Shown piece by piece: positions 16,650 through 24,426 of a stretch of 64,000 bases of DNA; the first letter of the stretch is position 1; each line of letters opens with the position of its first letter. Made by a program: the position numbers and the translations under genes. This stretch comes from Variovorax sp. 770b2 (GTDB lineage: Bacteria; Pseudomonadota; Gammaproteobacteria; Burkholderiales; Burkholderiaceae_C): NCBI RefSeq assembly GCF_900115685.1, contig NZ_FOXJ01000003.1, positions 62,001 through 126,000 of the forward strand, given 5' to 3'. The notes beneath the pieces were generated by a model that saw only the letters and a program-made list of their open reading frames with translations, was not told the DNA's origin and made no database searches.

Positions 16650-18284
16650 CTAGAGCTCCTGCTCGGGAATGAACGGCGCCAGCAGGCGCAATCGCAGCCG
16701 CTGCCACGCGGTGGTTTCCGGTGGCACGTCGTAGACCGTCTGCTTGCCGTCGTCGTCTTCTTCCACCCATTCGACGCTCTGGCCGGCGGCATCGAGGCGC
16801 AGGGTGTAGGCGCTGCCCGCATCCGCGAAGCTCTCCAGCTGCTGCGCCATTTCCTCGCTCTGGATGATCAGGCCCAGCTCGGTGTTGAGCTTGGCCGAGC
16901 GCGGGTCCAGGTTCATCGAGCCGAGGAACACCTCCTTGTGGTCCAGGATCGCGTTCTTCATGTGCAGCGCGCCGGTGCGGTGGCCGAAGATGCCGAGCTT
17001 GCGGCGCTTGACGCTCAGCGACGGGCTGATCTCGTAGATGGTGACGCCCGCGGCCAGCAGTTCCTTGATGTGCGGCCAGTAGCCCACGTAGACCCAGGGC
17101 TCGTCGGTCGATGCGAGCGAGTTGGTCACCAGCTCCACGCCCAGGCCCGCCTTGCGCGCCCGCACGAGATTGGCCACGGCCTCGTCGCTCGGCACGAAAT
17201 ACGGCGACACCATCTTGATGTTCTTGTCGGCGCCCATGAGCCAGTGGATGACGCCCTCGGTGACGGTGCCCTTGATCGAGCCTTCGCGCTCGTTGAGCCC
17301 CTCTGTCTTGGTCAGCGGATCGAACAGCACCCGCGCGTTGGCCCACAGCAGCGGGCTCAAGCGGCCGTTCGCCAGCTCGAAGGGCAGGTTGAGCATGGGC
17401 ACGATCGCAAGCGGCACGAGGGCCGGTTCGCCGTCGCTCGGATGGGCCGGCCTGCCGTCCTGCGGCATCTCGCTCGCCTGGGGCGGCCTGGCGCTCGCGG
17501 TCTGGCGCTCGAAGTTGTCCTGCAGCTGCGCGCGATTCAATGCGCTGTGCGCGATGCGCTCCAGCGGGTAGACCACCTCGCTGTTCCAGTAGTGGTCGAA
17601 CTCGGCGGACAGGTCGCGCACCACCGGCCCGGCCACGAAGGTGTCCATGTCGATGAAGTTGCTGCCCTCGGCATTCATCACGTACTCGTCGGCCATGTTG
17701 CGGCCACCGGCCACGGCGGCCGCGTTGTCCGCGACGAAGAGCTTGTTGTGCATGCGCCGGTTCACGCGGCGAAAGTCCAGGCCGGAGCTGATGAAGCGGG
17801 TGAGCTGGCTGCCGCGCCCGCCGGGGAACGGGTTGAACAGGCGCACCTGGACGTTGGGGTAGCTGGCAAGGCCCAGCAACAGGTCGTCTTCGCCGGAGGT
17901 GTAGAGGTCGTCCACCAGCAGGCGCACGCGAACGCCGCGCGCCGCGGCATCGCGCATCGCGCGCATCAAGGTGCGGCCGGTGTTGTCGCCCGGCAGGAGG
18001 TAGTACTGCACATCGAGGCTGCGGGTGGCCAGCCTGGCCAGCGCGATGCGCGTGGCGAACGAATTGGGGCCGTAGGGCTGCAGGCGAAAGCCCGAGCGGC
18101 CGTCGGTGGGGAGCACCTTTTGCGTGAGGGTGGCCAGCGGCGTCTGCGCGTAGTCGCCGATGGCCTCGGTCGGCGGGGCGGCGATTTGCGGAGGCAGGCT
18201 GGCGCACGCTGCGAGTGTGACCGCAAAAATCAGGGCGAGGGTCGAGCGAAACACGGACCGGGCGGGGATACGCGGCAAGGCCAT
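16650..18284 (-). CDS. Phospholipase D-family lipoprotein, cardiolipin synthase C-like
   Basis: The product is about 544 residues. The N-terminus is a lipoprotein signal (ARSVFRSTLALIFAVTLAAC, lipobox at TLAAC). Two HKD motifs follow: RMHNKLFVADN with GGRN, and LHMKNAILDHKEVFLGSMN, each with HxKxxxxD. Together they form one active site of the phospholipase D superfamily. Length, lipobox and motif spacing fit ClsC (YmdC), which makes cardiolipin from phosphatidylglycerol and phosphatidylethanolamine; the E. coli partner gene ymdB is not seen here. An alternative ATG at 18341 would add 19 residues before the signal. The gene is convergent with the TPR gene. Confidence 0.85.
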   Translation of the reverse strand: MALPRIPARSVFRSTLALIFAVTLAACASLPPQIAAPPTEAIGDYAQTPLATLTQKVLPTDGRSGFRLQPYGPNSFATRIALARLATRSLDVQYYLLPGDNTGRTLMRAMRDAAARGVRVRLLVDDLYTSGEDDLLLGLASYPNVQVRLFNPFPGGRGSQLTRFISSGLDFRRVNRRMHNKLFVADNAAAVAGGRNMADEYVMNAEGSNFIDMDTFVAGPVVRDLSAEFDHYWNSEVVYPLERIAHSALNRAQLQDNFERQTASARPPQASEMPQDGRPAHPSDGEPALVPLAIVPMLNLPFELANGRLSPLLWANARVLFDPLTKTEGLNEREGSIKGTVTEGVIHWLMGADKNIKMVSPYFVPSDEAVANLVRARKAGLGVELVTNSLASTDEPWVYVGYWPHIKELLAAGVTIYEISPSLSVKRRKLGIFGHRTGALHMKNAILDHKEVFLGSMNLDPRSAKLNTELGLIIQSEEMAQQLESFADAGSAYTLRLDAAGQSVEWVEEDDDGKQTVYDVPPETTAWQRLRLRLLAPFIPEQEL

Positions 18285-18372
18285 TTCGCAGCCTGCTCTG
18301 CGGGCACATGAGAGGAAATCCAGAAGCATTTTGATCGTCATACTTTTTTCTTTCCTGGGCCGCGATCGCGAG

Positions 18373-18693
18373 CTACGCGGCCGCCTCGAAGAAGGCCAGC
18401 TTTCGGGTTCGAGGCAGTGCTTTGACCTGGATTTCCGCCCGCAATGCGGCCCCCTTGTCCGGATAGACGCGGGCGGCAAGCACGCGCAACGGAGGACGCG
18501 CCCGTGTGAACTTGGCGCCCAGCCCGAAGACGTGCTGGAAAAAGCGCTGCTCCACATCGAGCGCGATCCCCGCGTAGTACACGCCGCCTTCGCACTCCAG
18601 GAGATAGAGCCAATACGGTGTGGGCGTGGGCGCGGGCTGGGGGTCTGTCGGGGTTCGGGGCACGGCTGGATTGTGCAGCGACAATCCCGCCAT
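18373..18693 (-). CDS. GIY-YIG nuclease-superfamily protein
   Basis: The product is 106 residues. After a proline-rich leader the GIY-YIG core is visible as WLYLLECEGGVYYAGIALDVEQRF, where LYL and YYAGI are the two halves of the family signature. HVFGLGAKFTRARPP and a final RAEIQVKAL helix follow. It matches the small standalone UPF0213/YhbQ group. The only ATG shares CATG with the start of the XRE gene on the other strand, so one of the two starts may be wrong; a downstream non-ATG start is possible here because the first 26 residues look dispensable. Confidence 0.78.
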   Translation of the reverse strand: MAGLSLHNPAVPRTPTDPQPAPTPTPYWLYLLECEGGVYYAGIALDVEQRFFQHVFGLGAKFTRARPPLRVLAARVYPDKGAALRAEIQVKALPRTRKLAFFEAAA

Positions 18694-18961
18694 GGCTCAA
18701 GGCAAACGCATCTCGGCAGACATCGATGGCGACGCCCTCCAGGCGATCAGGCACATGGGGGCGCAGGCCAAGCTGGCGCGCACGCGTGCCGGCGAAGGCC
18801 AGTCGGCCGCCGCTGCACGATTGGGTGTGCACGTGCAGACGATCGCGCGCATCGAATCGGGCGAGCCGGGCGTTGCCATCGGGCACGTGCTGGGCATGCT
18901 GGCGCTCTATGGCATCGCGACGAAACTGCAGGTTGCGGACGACGACCAGTCTGCCTCGTGA
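18692..18961 (+). CDS. XRE-family helix-turn-helix protein
   Basis: The product is 89 residues: a basic start, then a helix-turn-helix covering LARTRAGEGQSAAAARLGVHVQTIARIESGE, the lambda-repressor-like pattern. The rest (GHVLGMLALYGIATKLQV) matches HipB-like small regulators. No HipA or RelE-type toxin is adjacent, so if it is an antitoxin it is an orphan. Its start overlaps the GIY-YIG start on the opposite strand, so the two share one tiny control region. Confidence 0.75.
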   Translation: MAQGKRISADIDGDALQAIRHMGAQAKLARTRAGEGQSAAAARLGVHVQTIARIESGEPGVAIGHVLGMLALYGIATKLQVADDDQSAS

Positions 18962-19019
18962 ACCGACAGGCGCGACAGACGCGTCATGCGGGCGCGGGCC
19001 CTCGCAACGGAGAAGCGAC

Positions 19020-19334
19020 ATGAAGATTGAAGTCCGTCGGCAAGCGTGTTGCGCACAGGACGACCAGATGGGGCCGCTGGCGCAGACGTTCGAGATACCC
19101 GATCGATGCAGCATCGAAGACCTGGTGAATGCCGTCGTGGCTTCGCGCTTCCTGCAGTACTCGTCGACCCATACGGCGTTGCACTGCCGCATCGCGGGCA
19201 AGGAGGTGGCTGTTGTCTTCAGCCCCTATGAGGTGCCTGCGCGGGAGCCGCTCTTCGTCGTTGCCTCGGACGCTGCGGTTCAAAGTATTGCGACAACGGA
19301 TTGCGAGGTCGAGTTCGTTTTCGAACGCACTTGA
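19020..19334 (+). CDS. Hypothetical protein, 104 residues
   Basis: The product is 104 residues, alpha+beta in pattern, with no signal peptide or membrane span. The ATG at 19020 has GGAG 7-10 bases upstream, which decides the start. Repeated strand-like segments (HCRIAGKEVAVVFSPYE, LFVVASDAAV, CEVEFVFERT) suggest a small globular protein. I do not recognise a family. It is the first of several small unassigned genes running to 21655. Confidence 0.6.
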   Translation: MKIEVRRQACCAQDDQMGPLAQTFEIPDRCSIEDLVNAVVASRFLQYSSTHTALHCRIAGKEVAVVFSPYEVPAREPLFVVASDAAVQSIATTDCEVEFVFERT

Positions 19335-19354
19335 GCTACGGCCGACCCATGGTT

Positions 19355-20392
19355 CTACCCCGGACCCAAGGCCCGAACCTCCCGCCCCAGCGCCCCATAG
19401 AGCCACTCGCGGTCATGCAGCAGGCCGCCGCCATCGCCGTTGCCCATCTTGAGCGCTGAAAGCCGTTGCCCGGTGGCTGGGCCCAGGAAGACGATTCCCT
19501 CCTCTGGCGCGAGCACTGCCAGTGCTTCGCCGGCCATGACCGGGCGCCCGCGGATTCCGCCTTCGCATGCAGCCTGCCACGCACTCTCGAGCGAGAGCCT
19601 GGTCTTGAAAAAGGAGCGTTTGCTCTGCATCACCGCGCAGCGAACGCGTCCCGCATTCGTGCCGAAATAGATGCGATCGCCCGAGACCTGCAGTTGCCCG
19701 TCGATGGCTTCCTTGTCTTCCAGGTCCAGCCTTGCAAGCAACTCGCCGCTATGCAGTGAATAGGCGCGCAGCGATCCGCGGGCGCCGATCAGAACGGTCT
19801 GGTCCTGCACGACCGGATGGAACATCCACTCCGCGCTGTCGACGGCCCAGAGCGGGTGTCCGCTCGAGGCGTCCACGCAATGGAGGCGAACGCCCGCGCC
19901 CTTCGCAAGCACCGTCGCGTGAACGACGCGCCCGTGGTTCGCGGCAAGGGCATAGCTGTGGCCCTGGTTCTCGAAAGCCCAGACGATCGAGCCCGTGCGC
20001 ACGTCGAGGCACCATGTCTTGGACGCGCCGCCGCCGGTTTCCGCGACAACGAGCCGGTCGTTGTCGACGAGGCAAGCCCTGCCCATGTTGCGATCGCCGC
20101 ATCGTCCGTCCCACAGCTTCTCGCCGGTGCGATCGAAGGCGTGGACCATTCCGGAAAAGCTGCTGACGTACACGGAGCCATCCGATGCCGGCACGGGCTC
20201 ACTGATCACGTGGGGAATGGTGGCGCGCCAGCGTTCCTCGCCCGTCGTCCGGTCGAGCGCGACGAGCGTGCTCTCGTAGAAATCCGCCTTGTCGTAGTGA
20301 AAGGCGACCAGCACCGTTTCGGCGCTTGCGACCGGGGCTCTTGCGCCGACCTGGCGTTCTTTCGGCAGGCGATAGGACCAATTCAGTTTCAT
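19355..20392 (-). CDS. PQQ-like beta-propeller repeat protein
   Basis: The product is 345 residues made of repeated blades with the PQQ-like signature of a DxxTG turn after a strand (ALDRTTGEERWRATIP, AFDRTGEKLWDGR, LDVRTGSIVWAFE, VDASSGHPLWAVD). This is a WD/PQQ-type propeller. There is no signal peptide, which is unusual for quinoprotein dehydrogenases, so it more likely acts as a cytoplasmic binding scaffold than as a PQQ enzyme. It lies 44 bp downstream of the gene at 20437 in the same direction. Confidence 0.75.
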   Translation of the reverse strand: MKLNWSYRLPKERQVGARAPVASAETVLVAFHYDKADFYESTLVALDRTTGEERWRATIPHVISEPVPASDGSVYVSSFSGMVHAFDRTGEKLWDGRCGDRNMGRACLVDNDRLVVAETGGGASKTWCLDVRTGSIVWAFENQGHSYALAANHGRVVHATVLAKGAGVRLHCVDASSGHPLWAVDSAEWMFHPVVQDQTVLIGARGSLRAYSLHSGELLARLDLEDKEAIDGQLQVSGDRIYFGTNAGRVRCAVMQSKRSFFKTRLSLESAWQAACEGGIRGRPVMAGEALAVLAPEEGIVFLGPATGQRLSALKMGNGDGGGLLHDREWLYGALGREVRALGPG

Positions 20393-20436
20393 GCGCGCGT
20401 TCTCGCGGGTTGCGTTCGGGAGCCTGGCGAATTCTG

Positions 20437-20964
20437 CTAGCGCCGGAGAGCTTCCTCATCGATCGTCTCCACCAGTTCCCGAAGCCACGACCGATGGCCT
20501 TTGAAAGTGTCGAGCCGTTCCTCGGCTTCTTCTCTCGCCGCCAAGTGTCGATCCAGAAATCGAAACCCCACCGAGGCCGCGGCGCGTTGAAGTTCGTCGC
20601 CGGGCAGATCGCATTCGTACAGGAAGTCGAAGCGAGTTGCCCAGAACCCTTGCTCGGTCCTGGCGATGCGTTCGAATTCATCGGGGGTCTCGATGCTGAA
20701 CTCGATGAACGCCAGGCCATCGGATTCTTCCCGCACGCCGAAGACCGTGTCGCCGCTGTCCCACAGCGGAATCAATGGCGGGCCGGCTGGCGCATCGGCG
20801 CCGTGATAAACGTAGAACGCGGGCCCGAGACAACTCGCCCTGAACGCCTCGTGAACGCATTCGCCGGCCGCCAGCCGCACCAAGGGCGCGGACAGGCCAA
20901 GCCGCTGCAGTTCTGCCATCCGCTGCGCCTGCGCGATCACTGCCATGGAATCCTCCTCTGTCAT
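20437..20964 (-). CDS. Hypothetical protein, possibly SUKH/immunity-like
   Basis: The product is 175 residues, soluble and acidic. It shows a pattern of strands (FYVYHG, PLIPLWDSGDTVFGV, LAFIEFSIE) followed by helices, ending in HRSWLRELVETIDEEALRR. A segment with a Trp, a Gly and an acidic residue (PLWDSGDTVFGVREE) resembles SMI1/KNR4-like (SUKH) immunity proteins, but the match is weak. It probably forms an operon with the propeller gene at 19355. A second in-frame ATG lies six codons in. Confidence 0.55.
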   Translation of the reverse strand: MTEEDSMAVIAQAQRMAELQRLGLSAPLVRLAAGECVHEAFRASCLGPAFYVYHGADAPAGPPLIPLWDSGDTVFGVREESDGLAFIEFSIETPDEFERIARTEQGFWATRFDFLYECDLPGDELQRAAASVGFRFLDRHLAAREEAEERLDTFKGHRSWLRELVETIDEEALRR

Positions 20965-21030
20965 GGGGCCGTGGATATTCTGATGCTAGGCTGCGTGCAC
21001 TCTCTCACACACACGCACAGGAGTTCGGCA

Positions 21031-21414
21031 ATGGGCACGTGGTCTGCGGAAAGCTTTGGCAATGACGATGCGCTGGATTGGTTTGGCGAGTTGCAGGAGG
21101 CGCCCAGCGCGCTGCCGTTCATCGAGGAGACATTGACCTCGGGCTCGACGGAAAGCGTCGTCGCGGCCGGCGCGGTGCTCGCCGTGCTCAGCGGGAAGGA
21201 CGGCGGCGACGTCCATCCGGATGTCGTCGCATGGTGCGCCGAAAAGGCCGCCCCGCCGGCCTCGCTGAAGCAAGCCGCGATCGATGCGATCCAGGCCATC
21301 ATCGACGACCCCGAAGCGGATGGGCACGACACGTGGGCGGAGTTGGGCGAAGACGATGAAGACTACCTTGCGTGGCTGTCGAATCTGAGGAGCATTCAGG
21401 CCCGGCTTCGATAA
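21031..21414 (+). CDS. DUF4259-family protein
   Basis: The product is 127 residues and starts MGTWSAESFGNDDALDWFGEL, the family hallmark of DUF4259. A helical body follows (SVVAAGAVLAVLSGKDGGD, LKQAAIDAIQAIIDDPE). The start at 21031 is supported by AGGAG about 8 bases upstream. DUF4259 proteins are small cytoplasmic proteins without known activity and are often found among immunity-like genes. It is divergent from the gene at 20437. Confidence 0.82.
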   Translation: MGTWSAESFGNDDALDWFGELQEAPSALPFIEETLTSGSTESVVAAGAVLAVLSGKDGGDVHPDVVAWCAEKAAPPASLKQAAIDAIQAIIDDPEADGHDTWAELGEDDEDYLAWLSNLRSIQARLR

Positions 21415-21469
21415 GAGACAGGGCGCCGCGTCTCAGCGCCCGCACAAGCGGCGGAGCCACCGACACGCG

Positions 21470-21655
21470 CTAGCGCTTGAACAGCTTGTAGGCCCCGAAC
21501 GCCAGCAACGCGATGGCGAAGCACAGCATGCCTGCGGATTTTCCGGCCGAGTAGCCGGCTTCGGCGCCGGCAGCGGCTTGCGGAAGATTCATCCAGCGGG
21601 TCACCGCCCATCCACCCCACACGACGGCGATCACGCCCTGGACCTTGTTCCCCAT
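21470..21655 (-). CDS. Small membrane protein, 61 residues
   Basis: The product is 61 residues with two hydrophobic segments: GVIAVVWGGWAVTRWM at the start and SAGMLCFAIALLAFGAYKLF at the end, with a short glycine/alanine linker and a basic C-terminus. That is a two-pass helical-hairpin pattern. The family is unknown. The region between its start and the AHSA1 gene holds copy 2 of the 25-bp element. Confidence 0.55.
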   Translation of the reverse strand: MGNKVQGVIAVVWGGWAVTRWMNLPQAAAGAEAGYSAGKSAGMLCFAIALLAFGAYKLFKR

Positions 21656-21757
21656 GAATGCGCTCCTTTGATCTGGAGGGCGATGATATCCATCGGAAGC
21701 CTCGCCGAGATCACGCGCCTCACCCCTACGGCCGGTGCGACGCGACGCGAACCCTGC

Positions 21758-21782
21758 GATTCACGACGATCTTGTTACTCCC
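21758..21782 (+). repeat. 25-bp element, copy 2, upstream of the AHSA1/GFA genes
   Basis: This is identical over 25 bases to 10789-10813. It lies 87 bp before the AHSA1 start, in a 214-bp intergenic region that holds no other gene. TAGATTTG follows 20 bp later. A shared operator or promoter is one reading. The other is a relic: read in frame this copy also spells FTTILLLP, like the last codons of the regulator at 9615. Confidence 0.6.
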
Positions 21783-21869
21783 ACTCCGCGCGCTTGCCCG
21801 AATAGATTTGCCATCACGCCACGCGGCGTACGCGCACTTCCCTCAACGCAACTGAACGGAGCACACACC

Positions 21870-22328
21870 ATGATCGACATCATTCACAGGGTCGGAATCA
21901 AGGCCCCCGCCTCGAAGGTCTACGCCGCCATCTCGAGCGTCGAGGGTGCCGCGGGCTGGTGGACGAAAGAGACCACCGGCGACGCCCGGCCCGGCGGCAA
22001 CATCGCCTTCGAATTCAGCACGCCGGACGGCGAAAAGATCGGCGGCTTCGGCATGGACGTGCTGGCGCTGGAGCCCGGCAAGAAGGTGCACTGGCGCGTG
22101 AAGACGGGCCCCGAGGAATGGATCGGCACCGACGTCGTCTTCGACCTGGCCGAGGATGGCGAATACACCATCGTCCGCTTCGGCCACACGAACTGGCGCG
22201 AGGCCGTCGAGTTCACCGCGCACTGCAGCAGGAAGTGGGCCGTGTTCCTGCTGAGCCTGCGGGACCTGGTGGAAACCGGCAAGGGCCGGCCCGCGCCCGA
22301 CGACGTGCAGATCGGCAACTGGCATTGA
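21870..22328 (+). CDS. SRPBCC/AHSA1-domain protein
   Basis: The product is 152 residues with a START/AHSA1 helix-grip fold: an N-terminal strand VGIKAPASKVYAAIS, the WWTKETTGD loop typical of the AHSA1 subgroup, a central run of strands (KVHWRVKTGPEEWIGTDVVFDL) and the long C-terminal helix (SRKWAVFLLSLRDLVETG). These proteins bind hydrophobic ligands; enzymatic function is mostly unknown. It is followed after 28 bp by the GFA gene and preceded by copy 2 of the 25-bp element. Confidence 0.88.
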   Translation: MIDIIHRVGIKAPASKVYAAISSVEGAAGWWTKETTGDARPGGNIAFEFSTPDGEKIGGFGMDVLALEPGKKVHWRVKTGPEEWIGTDVVFDLAEDGEYTIVRFGHTNWREAVEFTAHCSRKWAVFLLSLRDLVETGKGRPAPDDVQIGNWH

Positions 22329-22356
22329 AGACCTCACCGTCGAAAGGACACGAAAA

Positions 22357-22770
22357 ATGAACCAGCCCTACACCGGCGGTTGCGCGTGCGGCGCGATCCG
22401 CTACGAGATCTCCGGCGAGCCGGTTTTCCAGAACGACTGCCAGTGCCGCGACTGCCAGCGCAAGAGCGGCACCGGCCACGGCTCGTACCTCACCTTTCCG
22501 CGCGGCGGCGTGAAGCACAGCGGCGAGGCCACGCTGTGGGACCTGGTCGGCGACAGCGGCAACGTGAAGACCCGCGCCTTCTGCCCCGCCTGCGGATCGC
22601 CCGTGTACATGACCTTCGCCGCGATGCCCGACGTGTTCACCGTGCATGCCGCGAGCCTGGACGACCCGGGCCGCTATCGGCCGCAGGCGGTCACCTACGG
22701 CGTGCGCGGACACGCATGGGATTTTCTGGACCCGGCGCTGCCGAAGTTCGACAGGATGCCGCCGATGTGA
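22357..22770 (+). CDS. GFA-family zinc protein
   Basis: The product is 137 residues with the GFA fold metal ligands: GGCACG near the start, the QCRDCQRKSG motif near residue 33 and CPACGSP near residue 71. These provide the two zinc sites of the family named after glutathione-dependent formaldehyde-activating enzyme. Most members are annotated only by the domain and bind glutathione or S-hydroxymethylglutathione at best. It is co-directional with AHSA1 and probably co-transcribed. Confidence 0.9.
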   Translation: MNQPYTGGCACGAIRYEISGEPVFQNDCQCRDCQRKSGTGHGSYLTFPRGGVKHSGEATLWDLVGDSGNVKTRAFCPACGSPVYMTFAAMPDVFTVHAASLDDPGRYRPQAVTYGVRGHAWDFLDPALPKFDRMPPM

Positions 22771-22799
22771 AGTCGCCCCGGACCTGTCGGCCTGTCCAC

Positions 22800-23294
22800 C
22801 TATCGCATGTGCGCCAGGTCCCGCAGGTCCGAACGGATCGCCGCGCGGTCCGCGCCGTGCAGCGGCAGGCTCGCGAACAGCTCCAGGCGCCGGCGCAGCA
22901 CGAACATCATCTGGATGGCCGCGCGCACCGCGTCTTCGGGATTGCCGATCGCGGCAATGTCGGGGAAGGCCCACAGCGCCGAATCGGGCTGGCCCGGCCA
23001 TCGCGGCTGGGAAGGAAGCGTCGATTCGTCCAGGGTGATGACGAACTCCGCGCGCGGGGCGCCCGATGCGGTCAGCTCATCCCAGCTGCGTGCTGGCGCA
23101 TCGGGCGGCGCAATGCCTGCGTTGTCGAGCGCGGCGACGGCGGCGGGATGGAGGTTCGCGGCGATCTTTCCCGGCTGGCCGCACGAGAGCACCGTGAACC
23201 GGCTCCCGCCCAGATGCGCGAGGCTGGCATGCGCCAGTCTGCTGCGAAGGGAATTGCGTCGCGAGACGAAGGTAACCACGATGCCTCTTGCCAT
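22800..23294 (-). CDS. ArsC/LMW-phosphatase-fold protein lacking the catalytic cysteine
   Basis: The product is 164 residues and follows the thioredoxin-coupled arsenate reductase/low-molecular-weight phosphatase fold along its length: an N-terminal P-loop, SWDEL, FVITLDES and the PRWPGQPD segment that in ArsC precedes the C-terminal redox region. The P-loop, however, reads VSRRNSLRS where active members have C in place of the first S (VCxxNSxRS). The catalytic cysteine is therefore serine, and the second redox cysteine is also missing. It may be a binding protein or an inactive relic. The start at 23294 was chosen because the upstream extension is shadow-like. Confidence 0.75.
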   Translation of the reverse strand: MARGIVVTFVSRRNSLRSRLAHASLAHLGGSRFTVLSCGQPGKIAANLHPAAVAALDNAGIAPPDAPARSWDELTASGAPRAEFVITLDESTLPSQPRWPGQPDSALWAFPDIAAIGNPEDAVRAAIQMMFVLRRRLELFASLPLHGADRAAIRSDLRDLAHMR

Positions 23295-23438
23295 GGATTC
23301 CAGTCTAGAACGAAGAGGTGCCGATCGCACGCGACGACACCCATCGGCCCGATGCCGACGATGGCTCTTTCGTGACACGGGCGGCACCGCGAAATGCCGG
23401 CCTTCCACGCCTTCCGAAAGCCATGTCTTTTGGCGTGC

Positions 23439-23834
23439 TCAGGCCGACGCCTTTGCAGTGGGGTCGCCGAACAGGCGATTGAGTTCGACAGCCTCCGTCG
23501 CGAGGCGCGAGACCGTCGCCTCGCGCAGCGGCGTGTCTTGCCTGAGTTCGAGCGTCGCCATTTCGTACGTGCCACCGGGCTTCAGGCGCGGCTCGATGTG
23601 CTTGAGCCTCTGGCCTCGCCAGAACCCGAAGAGCACGCGGTCGGGTTCCGCCCGTATCAGGAGCACCGGGCCGGTGTGGAAGCCGACGATGTGGCCCCAC
23701 TTGAGCCGCTCTTGCAGTTCGGGCGCAGCCTCGCGGACGGCGCGCCGCAATGCGGCGGCGTAGTCTCGCTGCCAGCCGCCCAGGCACGCGATGTATTCGT
23801 CCGGGGTCGTCGCGGAGGTCAGGATCATCTTCAT
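23439..23834 (-). CDS. DUF1801-family protein
   Basis: The product is 131 residues with the DUF1801/YdhG-like pattern: a helical start (WQRDYAAALRRAVREAAPELQERLKWGHIVGF), a strand pair VLLIRAEPDRVLFGFWRG and the final helix LATEAVELNRLF. Its start overlaps the stop of the SnoaL-type gene upstream (ATGA at 23831-23834), so the two are coupled. Function is unknown for the family. There is no signal peptide. Confidence 0.8.
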   Translation of the reverse strand: MKMILTSATTPDEYIACLGGWQRDYAAALRRAVREAAPELQERLKWGHIVGFHTGPVLLIRAEPDRVLFGFWRGQRLKHIEPRLKPGGTYEMATLELRQDTPLREATVSRLATEAVELNRLFGDPTAKASA

Positions 23835-24283
23835 GGGGATTGCTTCGCTTTTTCGGGGGCCGCCGTGCGTCCCGGCGCTGCGGCCTTGCCGTCGTTCATG
23901 AGTTGAGCTTCGATCGCCGCCTTGTCGATGACGGACCAGACGTTCGCAATCCGTTCGTCCAGGAATTCATAGAACACGTTCTCGGTGAAAGAGACTCGCC
24001 GGCCGTTCACCGGCAGCCCGAGAAACACGCCCTTCGGGGAGCAGTCGAACCGCAACCGGCTGGCGATATGCGGCGGCTCGGCGATGAGCAAGCGGATGTC
24101 GAAATGCAGATCGGGGATCTCGTCGCAATCCCTCTCCAGCATCTGGCGATAGCCGGACAGGCCGATGCGCCGGCCGTTGTAATGAACCTCGGCGTGAACG
24201 AACCTGCCAAGACCCGGCCAGTCCCGCGCATTCAGGCAGGCGATGTAGCTTCGATAGATGCGGGGGAGATCCGTCCCGGTCAT
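23831..24283 (-). CDS. SnoaL-like polyketide-cyclase-type protein
   Basis: The product is 150 residues with an NTF2-like/SnoaL fold: IYRSYIACLNARDWPGLGRFVHAEVHYNGRRIGL is the usual opening helix and strand, followed by YRQMLERDCDEIPDLHFDIRLLI and SFTENVFYEFLDERIANVW. SnoaL-like ester cyclases and hydrolases share this layout. The ATG at 24283 has a purine-rich site (AGGAAAGGAA) upstream. The C-terminus is lysine- and proline-rich. The gene is coupled to the DUF1801 gene by a four-base overlap. Confidence 0.82.
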   Translation of the reverse strand: MTGTDLPRIYRSYIACLNARDWPGLGRFVHAEVHYNGRRIGLSGYRQMLERDCDEIPDLHFDIRLLIAEPPHIASRLRFDCSPKGVFLGLPVNGRRVSFTENVFYEFLDERIANVWSVIDKAAIEAQLMNDGKAAAPGRTAAPEKAKQSP

Positions 24284-24426
24284 GCCGATTCCTTTCCTCG
24301 AACGAGCGCGCGGCGCAAGAATGGCCGATTGCGGCCGACCGGGCAAGTGCGATGGCCCGCGCGCAGCCGGCCCCGCCCCCGATGCGGCATACTCCCACCC
24401 CCCAAACACGCCACGAACCCACCCGC

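Noticed and set aside
19355..20392. PQQ-dependent dehydrogenase
   Set aside because: The propeller lacks a signal peptide and the length and cofactor residues of quinoprotein dehydrogenases.
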